From an uncultured Pseudohongiella sp. (lineage in GTDB: Bacteria > Pseudomonadota > Gammaproteobacteria > Pseudomonadales > Pseudohongiellaceae): a stretch of DNA of 64,000 nucleotides. Location of the stretch: NCBI GenBank assembly GCA_902531515.1, contig CACAEJ010000002.1:1-64000 (forward strand), read 5' to 3'. Below are positions 43,795 through 51,849 of the stretch, piece by piece. Positions within the stretch are counted from its first letter, which is position 1. Every line of letters starts with the position of its first letter. A program made the position numbers and the translations under genes. The notes beneath the pieces are model-generated. The model did not search any database, was not told where the DNA came from, and saw nothing but the letters and a program-made list of their open reading frames with translations.

Positions 43795-44934
43795 ATGCTA
43801 TCTAACATTTATAAAGTCTTTCCGGTTTTGGTCATCACCATTCTCGCCGCTACCAATGTAGCGTTGGGTGCTGAGCGTGAGGCAATCGTTGTGGCGAATT
43901 TGGGGCCGCAGGTCGGGGAACAGGTGCCAGATTTTCAGCTCTCTGATCAATTCGGTGAGATTCACAATCTTGAATCGGTCATGGGGCCGAACGGAGCAAT
44001 GCTTCTCTTTCATCGATCAGCAGATTGGTGACCTTACTGTAAAGCGCAGCTCGTGGAGCTGCAAAGCCAACTAGAGACTCTCCAAGAGCAAGGCATAGGC
44101 GTAGCTGCGATAAGCTATGACTCCGTCGAGGTTGTTGCTGACTTTGCGGAAAGGCGAGGCATAACCTTTCCTTTGCTGGCTGATAGTGATTCATCTGTTA
44201 TATCGGATTTCGGCATTCTTAACACAGTCGCAGCTGAGGGAGTCGGCGATAATGCGGACGATCCTAGCGTAAAAGCAGATGTGGCAAGATATGTTTCGGC
44301 TTTTGGCGCTAACCAAATGATAGTTGGCACGCCTTATCCCGGAACGTTCATGGTAGATGGTGAGGGGAGAGTAACCTCGCGTTTTTTTGAAGAGTTCTAC
44401 CGAGAAAGGAACACAACTACAAACGTGATGCTGAAATTGGGGATGGGCCTGTCTCCAATAGCTGCCGTCGAGGGTGAAACGGCGCATCTAAAGTTTACGG
44501 CTTATCCGTCTAATACTACCGTGACTGTCGGAACTCGATTCTCCTTGGCTTTAGATGTCACACCTGGCCCTGATATGCATGTGTATGCTCCGGGCGCCGA
44601 GGAAAAAGGATATCGCGTGATCGGTTTTAATCTGGATAAACCAGAATTAGCGCGTGTTGAGCCTGTCAACTATCCCGAGTCTGAAATATATTACTTTGAA
44701 CCGCTGGACGAGCATGTTCCAGTCTACCAGGAAAAATTTACCATTCTTCAGGAAGTGGTTATGAACGGGGATGCAGAGACTGAGGAAATTATGTCGACGT
44801 TGGATGCTTTAACTTTGACGGGAACGTTGGATTACCAAGCCTGCGATGATGCAATTTGTTTCCTGCCACAATCTATTCCTGTTTCTTTCACTGTTGATCT
44901 GGAGATGCCTGATAGGCAGCGCGCCAACCGATAA
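43795..44934 (+). CDS. Selenoprotein: exported redoxin with DsbD-alpha-like domain, Sec at codon 79
   Basis: The track splits this gene at an in-frame UGA (44029-44031). Read through, it is 379 residues: signal peptide (to about residue 25), redoxin core with FHRSADW-U-PYCKAQLVELQ and AISYDSVEVVADFAERRGITFPLLAD, then a beta domain ending GTLDYQACDDAICFLPQSIPVSFTV as in the N-terminal domain of DsbD (C350, C355). Cys homologs read SADWCPYC, so UGA replaces the first redox Cys. A 7-bp hairpin lies 14 nt after UGA. The second track ORF starts at a GTG inside that hairpin, so it is not an independent gene. TAGGA precedes the ATG. Sec incorporation is strongly suggested, not proven. Confidence 0.85.
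44046..44062 (+). promoter_or_regulatory. Candidate bacterial SECIS hairpin
   Basis: GCAGCTC (44046-44052) pairs perfectly with GAGCTGC (44056-44062) around a GTG loop, 14 nt after the UGA; the loop is 21 nt from UGA and begins with G. This fits the position and G-containing apical loop expected of a bacterial SECIS for SelB. Confidence 0.7.
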
Positions 44935-45024
44935 TAGAAATCAGTAAGTGGTTTCGTATTACCTAACATCTCATCTCATAGCAATTCATTTGTGCACTTA
45001 AAATCTGTTTAAGGAGAATTCACC

Positions 45025-45909
45025 TTGAGACTGTTCTTAGCCCCCTTGTATTTATTCCTAGTAGCACTAAACCAAACAGCATTTTCACAAGGTTCGTTTA
45101 ATCAGGAGTTTGCGCCTGACTTGCCTGCCCCTGAGGGATTTAAAAAAAATCGGACTTCATACTCCGCAATAATGGATGTACTGGAATCGACAAGATCGGA
45201 AGTTACCGACGGACAGTTAGAGAGACTAAAAGAAGTACCTCTAGAGGTAATTTTTAGCGCTCTGGGGGAGTATCAACTGAACTATGCAACAGGCTTTGAG
45301 AATACGCAGCCGGGTTCGCGACTTGTGGGTCGGGCTCTAACGATGCGCTTCCTTCCACCGCGACCAGATTTAACAGAGGCCGCACTGAGTCTTGCTGAAG
45401 ATGCTAATTGGGATCGTCGCTATTACGCAAGAGCAGCTGAAGAGGCAAGACCAGGAGATGTAGTGGTAGCAGAGTTGGGAGGCATTGATGGGCACAATTT
45501 GTTTGGAGATATGGGAGCCACGGGCATTCTGCAGCGAGGAGCAGCGGGAGTCATTATAGATGGCGGAACGCGAGACTACTCGGGATTACGAGATGAACGG
45601 TTTCAAGAATTTCCAGTTTTTCACAAGTTTACCGATCCGCACACAACTTCTTGGCTTGGCGTAGAATACAACTCACCGGTGCGAATTGGTGGTGTTACTG
45701 TATTGCCCGGAGACGTTGTGGTTGGCGACAATGGGGGAGTATTTTTTTTTCCACCTTCTCTAGTTGAAAAGGTCCTCGACTACTCTGAATTGGTCGAGGA
45801 GCGGGAGAAATTTCAATTGCAGTTGCTGGAGGACAAGGAGTTTCGTTTCCGAGACATTTACCCCCTGTCCCCCGAGTTGCAGCAAGAATTTGAAAATTTG
45901 CGAAATTAA
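45025..45909 (+). CDS. RraA-family protein with signal peptide
   Basis: 294 residues; TTG start with a strong AAGGAGAA 7 nt upstream. The N-terminus RLFLAPLYLFLVALNQTAFSQG is a signal peptide, unusual for this normally cytoplasmic fold. The RraA/HMG-aldolase core is seen in GDVVVAELGGIDGHNLFGDMGATGILQRGAAGVIIDGGTRDYSGL (the G-x-R-D region binds divalent metal and keto acid) and GVTVLPGDVVVGDNGGVFFFP. It may be an aldolase or decarboxylase-like enzyme acting outside the cytoplasm. It follows the selenoprotein gene by 90 nt and is convergent with the PQQ gene. Confidence 0.8.
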   Translation: MRLFLAPLYLFLVALNQTAFSQGSFNQEFAPDLPAPEGFKKNRTSYSAIMDVLESTRSEVTDGQLERLKEVPLEVIFSALGEYQLNYATGFENTQPGSRLVGRALTMRFLPPRPDLTEAALSLAEDANWDRRYYARAAEEARPGDVVVAELGGIDGHNLFGDMGATGILQRGAAGVIIDGGTRDYSGLRDERFQEFPVFHKFTDPHTTSWLGVEYNSPVRIGGVTVLPGDVVVGDNGGVFFFPPSLVEKVLDYSELVEEREKFQLQLLEDKEFRFRDIYPLSPELQQEFENLRN

Positions 45910-45938
45910 CTGTTTGCTTTGCGCCTTTCCGTTTTATA

Positions 45939-47738
45939 TTAGTCGGGAAGAGCAAAAACGTACAAATTAGTTCCTCGACTTGGTCGTAACTCTGGAGTCA
46001 TATTGGATCCGCCACCGCCGGTGTTTACCGCAATGTATTGCTTTCCCTGGCTTGAAAAACTAATGGGGTAGCCGCTGACCGGTGATCCCAGATTAATTTC
46101 CCATAAAACTTCTCCGGTTTCATGATCAAATGCACGAAACCTACCGTTGGCATCACCTCCGAAAATCAATCCGCCTCCGGTTGCGACCACTGACATAGTC
46201 CCAGCTCGTGTTTCGAATAACCACTCGGTTCTGCCGGTTTCTGCGGAGACAGCTCTGACCGTTCCCAGGTTATCTGTGCCCGGAGTTATTTCATGTCGGG
46301 CTGCGAGTTGATAAATGGCCAGTCCTCCCTGGCCTCCCTCACCCTCGGTTAAGGCTCTCGCAGTATCACTATCAAAGTTCCCTGTGGTGAGCATATTTGC
46401 ACAAGAGTTCCTCAGAGGATAATACATAGTGTTTGTCAGCGGGCTGTATGCACCAGCCTCCCAGTCCTTACCTCCTAACCAAGTCGGGCAAACGTAGACG
46501 ATTTGCTCCGTTTCGCGAAAGATAATTTCCGGATTCTCTGTGACTTCCCCTGTTGCACCATCTATGTCCACGATAACGTTTTGTTCAACCGTGGGTGTTG
46601 CCCAAAGAAACTCGCCAGTTTCTCGATCTAGCGTATAAACGATGCCGGTCTTTCCTGGAACTCCCGTTATTACTTTTCGAGTTTCACCCGGTATAAGATT
46701 TGGATTAATCCACGTTACTTCATCGGGATCTGGGCTAACTTCTGTCTCGACAAGCAGTCTTTCAAAAGGATGGTCTAAATCCCAATGATCGTTCATATGC
46801 TGGTAGTACCAGCGAATCTCTCCGGTACCAATTTCTAAAGCAAGTGTTGAATTGTGATAGAGGTGCTTGTTTTCGGTACCACCTAAATAAAATTTTGGAG
46901 CGGGAGAGGTAACGGAGGTACCCATAATAATTAGCTCTAGCTCAGGATCATAACTAGGAACCATCCATGATCCGACGTGGTGGCGGGACTCAAACGGAAC
47001 ATCCCCCCATGTTTCATCGCCAGGTTCACCGGGAGCTGGTATGAGTCGCCTGCGCCAAACCTCCGCACCAGTACTCGCATCATGGGCTGCGATTATACAA
47101 GCATTTGGGCCACCCCACGGGCGACAGCTTCTTCCAGAGATAGCAAGCCCGTCAGCAATGATTGGCCCAGAGCTATGCGTTGCGGAATTCTCCTGGTAGT
47201 CGAGAATTTCGGTTTCCCAGACTTCTTCGCCAGTTAGTGCGTTTAGAGCAAAAATATGATTGTCATCCGATGTGTTAATGATTTTGTCTTCATAAATTGC
47301 TAGGTTGCGATTGTTACGGGCGTTACCACCGACCATTTCATATAGGTCTTCAGGAATATCTCTTCGGTATCCCCAAATGAGGTCACCCGTGACAGCATCA
47401 ACGGCTTCAATGACATCGTTTGCTTGAGGTACAAATAGCATCCCGTTGTAAGCGAGAGGTGTTATCTCCCCGGTACCAACGGCTAAGTTTCTGGTCCATA
47501 CTAGTCGGAGGTCACCGACATTTTCTTTCGAGATTTGATCGAGCGGGCTGTACCCCCAACTGTCGAGGGTTCGCCTCCACATCAGCCAGTCGCCATCAGC
47601 AGGGTTCTGCAACATTTCGTCGGTCACTGGAGGGAAATTAGTCTGCTGGGCTGAAATGTTGAATTGAAAAAGACTTACTAATGCCAGAGCACTTATTAGA
47701 ATTATTCTTGTTATTTGAGTTCCTAGCTGGAATCGCAT
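45939..47738 (-). CDS. Exported PQQ-dependent dehydrogenase
   Basis: 599 residues, signal peptide then propeller start NPADGDWLMWRRTLDSWGYSPLDQISKEN. Repeated DAVTGDLIWGYRR and DASTGAEVWRRRL strands mark the PQQ blades. HMNDHWDLDHPFER puts Asp320 and Asp322 at the active-site Asp-x-Asp; in methanol-dehydrogenase-like enzymes the second Asp is the lanthanide signature. No heme motif is seen, unlike 36048-38150. It presumably oxidises an alcohol and hands electrons to a separate cytochrome. Lanthanide dependence is inference. Confidence 0.88.
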   Translation of the reverse strand: MRFQLGTQITRIILISALALVSLFQFNISAQQTNFPPVTDEMLQNPADGDWLMWRRTLDSWGYSPLDQISKENVGDLRLVWTRNLAVGTGEITPLAYNGMLFVPQANDVIEAVDAVTGDLIWGYRRDIPEDLYEMVGGNARNNRNLAIYEDKIINTSDDNHIFALNALTGEEVWETEILDYQENSATHSSGPIIADGLAISGRSCRPWGGPNACIIAAHDASTGAEVWRRRLIPAPGEPGDETWGDVPFESRHHVGSWMVPSYDPELELIIMGTSVTSPAPKFYLGGTENKHLYHNSTLALEIGTGEIRWYYQHMNDHWDLDHPFERLLVETEVSPDPDEVTWINPNLIPGETRKVITGVPGKTGIVYTLDRETGEFLWATPTVEQNVIVDIDGATGEVTENPEIIFRETEQIVYVCPTWLGGKDWEAGAYSPLTNTMYYPLRNSCANMLTTGNFDSDTARALTEGEGGQGGLAIYQLAARHEITPGTDNLGTVRAVSAETGRTEWLFETRAGTMSVVATGGGLIFGGDANGRFRAFDHETGEVLWEINLGSPVSGYPISFSSQGKQYIAVNTGGGGSNMTPELRPSRGTNLYVFALPD

Positions 47739-47909
47739 GATGCCGCTCCTTTATAAAATAAGATCACAGATATTAGCCTGACAGAGTGTAGGATAAAACC
47801 TAAGGATACGGCAAAAGAAAAATCCGTTGCATTAACTCATTATGTAAAAACCTATTACCGAGTATTAGGTAACCGGCTTTTTGGGAAAAAGCGTTTGCGT
47901 CTAATTTTT

Positions 47910-49214
47910 CTAAATAGACAGACGACCGGTGGAGTCGCCCAAGGATTCGATAGGAGTTCCCAATTTGTCTAGCAGGCTAAGGTGCAGATTGGTCAGCGGC
48001 GTCCCTTCTGGGTATTGCAAATGATAACCCGGGTGGGCGACATCTCCAGCTAGTAGAATGGGTAAATTCCTCGAGTAGTGGGAATTGCTGTCAGCCATAC
48101 CCGCTCCATAGACTATTGTTGATGAGTCTAACAGCGATCCATTTTCATCTTCAGCGTTTTTTAAGCGCTCTAAAAATTCTGCAAAGAAAGTCACATGATA
48201 TTCGTTAATTTTGAGTAACTTTTCTAGTTTGACCGGGTCCCTTTGGTGATGTGAAATTGGATGATGCGCATCTGGGACTCCAATCTCTGCATAGGTTCGA
48301 CCGGTGATCTCTCGGCCCATCATGAAAGTGGCAACCCTAGTCATATCGGTTTCCCAAGCCAGAGCCATCATGTCGAACATCAATCGAGCATGCTCTTTAA
48401 AAGTATCTGGTATACCTGCGGGTTGCTCGACAACAGGTAACTCTCGATCGCTTTGCGCTTCCGCCATTTGAACGCGTCTTTCCACATCACGGACAGCTTC
48501 GAGATACTGAGACAACTTAGTTTTGTCGCCAGCACCCAGCTTTTTAGACATTTCGCTGGCCCTTTCGGTAACAGAATCTAGAAGGCTGGCGTCTTTGCCG
48601 AGCCGAGTTTTCCTGATAGCAGGATCTGTGCTTCCGGTGTCGCCGAACAGACGCTCGAAAATAGCCCTCGGATTATTCTCCATTGGCAGTGGTGTGGTTT
48701 CGTTTGCCCAAGAAATAGTATTTGTGTACGCGCAGCTGAAGCCCTCATCACAGGAGCCTGCAAAGTCTCGCCCATCAATTGCAAGTTCCAAGGTTGCCAG
48801 CTGTGTCTCATTGGCCAAGATTCGACCGGCGATTTGGTCCATAGAAATACCCGCTCTGAGATTCGAGCCGTTGTCTCTTGTGGATGCAACTCCGGTTAGG
48901 AATCGAGTCGATGCTCTTGCGTGGGGTCCTTCACCATCAACACCCCAGAGTCCGCTTAGGATCTGGACTTGATCTCTAAATGGCTCCATTGGTTTGAGAA
49001 TCGATGGGAACTCAAAACCGCTTCCTACCGTTGAGGGTGTCCAATGGTCCATTCTCATCCCATTTGGAACATATACAATTCCCAATCGGTGAATAGGCTT
49101 ACCGGCGGCATTGGCAAGTGCAGGGATCATGGCATCAAGTGTAGGCAAAGCCAAGGCGGCTCCTATCCCTCGCAATAGGGTACGGCGTGGTATCGCTTTC
49201 TTAGTAATTATCAT
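47910..49214 (-). CDS. DUF1552 protein with Tat signal
   Basis: 434 residues. The N-terminus AIPRRTLLRGIGAALALPTLDAM is a twin-arginine signal and the start of the DUF1552 family; PIHRLGIVYVPNGMRMDHWTP and QVQILSGLWG follow as usual. Later blocks include TRVATFMMGREITGRTYAEIGVPDAHHPISHHQ. It overlaps the DUF1592 gene by 4 nt (ATGA), the conserved order of this pair. The family resembles the DUF1501/sulfatase superfamily but no activity is established. Confidence 0.9.
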   Translation of the reverse strand: MIITKKAIPRRTLLRGIGAALALPTLDAMIPALANAAGKPIHRLGIVYVPNGMRMDHWTPSTVGSGFEFPSILKPMEPFRDQVQILSGLWGVDGEGPHARASTRFLTGVASTRDNGSNLRAGISMDQIAGRILANETQLATLELAIDGRDFAGSCDEGFSCAYTNTISWANETTPLPMENNPRAIFERLFGDTGSTDPAIRKTRLGKDASLLDSVTERASEMSKKLGAGDKTKLSQYLEAVRDVERRVQMAEAQSDRELPVVEQPAGIPDTFKEHARLMFDMMALAWETDMTRVATFMMGREITGRTYAEIGVPDAHHPISHHQRDPVKLEKLLKINEYHVTFFAEFLERLKNAEDENGSLLDSSTIVYGAGMADSNSHYSRNLPILLAGDVAHPGYHLQYPEGTPLTNLHLSLLDKLGTPIESLGDSTGRLSI

Positions 49215-51670
49215 GATTCAGTCCTCCGCGTGCGGAAAGGGGCACTTTTCACTATTTCTGTAATAATAGACGACCAGCGGTAGTTATCCAATGCTGCTGT
49301 TCGAGTAATTTCACGAATTGTTGGCTTATCAAAGTACTCTGGAGGGCGACCGATCGCGTAGGCGAACATTTTCTCTGTAATCGTGCCCACAAATTCATTA
49401 CTGCGATCTAGGAGTATTTCTCTGAGTCCATCTAAACCGTAGAACTGAGTGCCGTTGGGTAGTTGGCCGGAGGCATCGATAGGTAAATCGGCCTCGCCAG
49501 AATCCCGCCACCGACCAATTGCGTCGAAGTTTTCCAGCGCTAAGCCGAGCGGGTCCATTGGGAGATGGCAGACAGCACAATTTGGATCTTTGCGATGCTG
49601 GATCATTCGGTCTCGGATGGTAGCAGGTTGCCCATCCTCTCCTGCTTCTGGAAGATCAGGAACATCAGCTGGTGGAGGCGGTGGTGGTGTGCCCAAGATA
49701 TTCGTTAGGACCCACTTACCCCTTAGAACCGGTGATGTTCGGTTGGCGTAAGAAGTTGCCGTAAGTAGGCTGCCTTGTCCCAGAATTCCTCCACGCTGCT
49801 TCGCAGATATTCCTTCCAACTTAACTTTTCGGAAGTGACTGCCATAAATTCCGTCGATCCCATAATGGGAGGCAAGACGTTCATTCAGGAAAGTGTATCC
49901 GGCCCCTAGAAGGTCAAGCACTGACCTATCTTCTTTTATTAAGCTCTCAAAATAAAGCTCGCTCTCCTCTCTAAAAGCTGTTCGAAGATTTTCGTCGAAT
50001 TCCGGGAATTCAACGGCATCGGGCACAAGGCTAGGCAGGTTTCTAAGGTACAACCATTGTCCCGCAAAGTTTTCAACTAGTGCTTTCGACCTGGGGTCTT
50101 TGAGCATTCGGAGTGTTTGCTGCTCTAGAATTTGACTATCTTTTAACTGTCCTTGTTCTGCGAGGGTGAGTAGCTCTTCATCTGGAATGCTACTCCAAAG
50201 GAAGAAAGCCAATCTTGAGGCAAGCTCCAAGTCAGTAAGTTCATAATCTGACCCAGATTCTATATCCAGTGGATCCTGCTCCACCCGAAAAAGGAAGTCG
50301 GGAGATATCAGTATTCGCTCAATCGCTAGCTGAATGCCTGCGTCAAACTCGAATCTCCCATCGTTCCTGCCCATATGGTAGAAATTTAAAAGGGTATCTA
50401 AATCCAACTGCTGAAGTGGGCGACGATAAGCTTTATGTGCAAGGTTAGATAGAATCTCAATAGCACAAGCTTCTTCTGAACTTCCATCATTGCTGTTGGG
50501 GCTGCATACGAATATAGCGTCTCTGCTTGGAGTCGATCCGGGACCCAAGGTTTCAAAGGGTCCAGTGATTTGGGCAACTTCAATTGCTGCATCACCGTCT
50601 CGCATCTCGTTGACAGCGGCAGCAAAAACTGATTGGGGCGGTTGGAGCACTCCCTCCGGTTCAGTGAACCGTCGCACAAATGAAACTCCTAAAACGTGAG
50701 GACCAGCTTCGGCATCAAATCGAAGTCTTAGATTGGAATCGGCAAATAACATGTATTCTTCCCACTCTCGGTCGCCAAATTGATTGCCACCGTAGCTCGC
50801 CGGGGCCTGCAGAACGTCTGGTTCCTCACCGCCGACTCGAAAGGTTTCGATGAGTCTGCCGTCGAATCTAACCTCGATTTCGTGACGGGAGCCCATGCCG
50901 CGAATATAATTTACATAGTTTCTGTGGAGCCTAAGAGAGAGGTCATATTTTCCAGCCACTGGAAAGTAATGCTTCATTGCAACACCTCCCCGAGAGCCGA
51001 AAGGTAAATCATCGCTCATTCTGTCGGCCTGATTCAGCAGTATGGGCACCTCGTAAGTTTGCGATGCTGGACCGAGTGGGTTTTCTCCCACCGCCAATCT
51101 TGCTGTTTTTCTAGCAGCGGATAGGTATCTTTCCATCAGAGCCGGAGAAACTGTCAGAACATCTGCCATATTGTCGAAACCATAGGCATCTATGTCGTCC
51201 GCGGGTAGCAGCTCCTCGACATCGACCTCGATCGACAATAAATCCCTCACGGCATTGGCGTACTCTGCTCTGTTGAGACGATGAAAAGTATCTGTTCGAC
51301 CCGGGTTGGGATTGTTTGATGCTAGTGTATCTATCTCTCTTTCGAGCCATCCAACCAATTCGTCGTATGTATCTTCGGTTGGTTTAGGCATCTCCATAGG
51401 TGGCATACGCCTATTCCTCAATTGGGATAAAACCTTCTCAGGCAGGGCCCCGTGGGTGCTCACGTCCGATAGGTCGATATTCTGGAACGATACATTGGCT
51501 GTGCTTAGGGTATCGTTATGACAAGCCAAGCAGTACTGGTTTAAGGTTGCATTAAGCAACTCAGCACCTGATTGTGCGATGGATAAGCTTGATACAAGTG
51601 TTATCGTCGCAAAAGTTGAAGCGATAGTGACACTTCGGGTTGCTTTGACTTTAATTTCATTCATAATCAT
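49211..51670 (-). CDS. Planctomycete-type DUF1587/1595/1592/1588/1585 cytochrome-like protein
   Basis: 819 residues with a signal peptide. A heme-like motif YCLACHN opens the mature region; DUF1587 follows (FHRLNRAEYANAVRDLLSIEVD). Next come DUF1595 (LAHKAYRRPLQQLDLDTLLNFY), DUF1592 (YELTDLELASRLAFFLWSSIPDEELL), DUF1588 with a second CxxCH (CAVCHLPMDPLGLALENFD), and DUF1585 (TITEKMFAYAIGRPPEYFD). The gene is translationally coupled to DUF1552. Known as a frequent pair in planctomycetes; its role is uncertain, though oxidation or breakdown of complex substrates is suspected. Confidence 0.92.
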   Translation of the reverse strand: MIMNEIKVKATRSVTIASTFATITLVSSLSIAQSGAELLNATLNQYCLACHNDTLSTANVSFQNIDLSDVSTHGALPEKVLSQLRNRRMPPMEMPKPTEDTYDELVGWLEREIDTLASNNPNPGRTDTFHRLNRAEYANAVRDLLSIEVDVEELLPADDIDAYGFDNMADVLTVSPALMERYLSAARKTARLAVGENPLGPASQTYEVPILLNQADRMSDDLPFGSRGGVAMKHYFPVAGKYDLSLRLHRNYVNYIRGMGSRHEIEVRFDGRLIETFRVGGEEPDVLQAPASYGGNQFGDREWEEYMLFADSNLRLRFDAEAGPHVLGVSFVRRFTEPEGVLQPPQSVFAAAVNEMRDGDAAIEVAQITGPFETLGPGSTPSRDAIFVCSPNSNDGSSEEACAIEILSNLAHKAYRRPLQQLDLDTLLNFYHMGRNDGRFEFDAGIQLAIERILISPDFLFRVEQDPLDIESGSDYELTDLELASRLAFFLWSSIPDEELLTLAEQGQLKDSQILEQQTLRMLKDPRSKALVENFAGQWLYLRNLPSLVPDAVEFPEFDENLRTAFREESELYFESLIKEDRSVLDLLGAGYTFLNERLASHYGIDGIYGSHFRKVKLEGISAKQRGGILGQGSLLTATSYANRTSPVLRGKWVLTNILGTPPPPPPADVPDLPEAGEDGQPATIRDRMIQHRKDPNCAVCHLPMDPLGLALENFDAIGRWRDSGEADLPIDASGQLPNGTQFYGLDGLREILLDRSNEFVGTITEKMFAYAIGRPPEYFDKPTIREITRTAALDNYRWSSIITEIVKSAPFRTRRTES

Positions 51671-51782
51671 TAGGTTAGCACTTATAACTGAGTTTATTAA
51701 GTGATTGTTTTTACTTTTAATTTTACAATTTTAGTAAGTCAACAATTATAACCTACGGCGTAGAGTTTTATTCTTATTTTCA

Positions 51783-51802
51783 GTCATGGAACTTGCCATG
51801 AC
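51783..51802. promoter_or_regulatory. Inverted repeat, possible operator
   Basis: GTCATGG-aacttg-CCATGAC, 7 bp arms, in the divergent region between the DUF1592 gene and the ankyrin gene, 47 nt before the latter's ATG. No T-run, so more likely an operator or chance than a terminator. Confidence 0.3.
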
Positions 51803-51849
51803 CGAAACGGGCTGTCAATTACCCTTTGTATGACTTAGGATTCATTAGT

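Noticed and set aside
43795-44031. Pseudogene by nonsense mutation
   Set aside because: Downstream frame is intact, UGA replaces precisely a redox Cys, and a hairpin is correctly placed. Not fully excluded until selABCD is checked.
44053-44934. Separate gene starting at GTG 44053 as in the ORF track
   Set aside because: The GTG lies in the loop of the SECIS-like hairpin, has no ribosome site, and the protein lacks the redoxin N-terminus that the upstream ORF supplies in the same frame.
47876-47892. GCTTTTT-ggg-AAAAAGC hairpin after the DUF1552 gene
   Set aside because: Stem is nearly all A-T and has no following U-run on the minus strand; not convincing as a terminator.
48523-48972. 149-residue plus-strand ORF opposite DUF1552
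   Set aside because: Antisense to a clear gene, low-complexity Ser/Pro-rich translation, no ribosome site.
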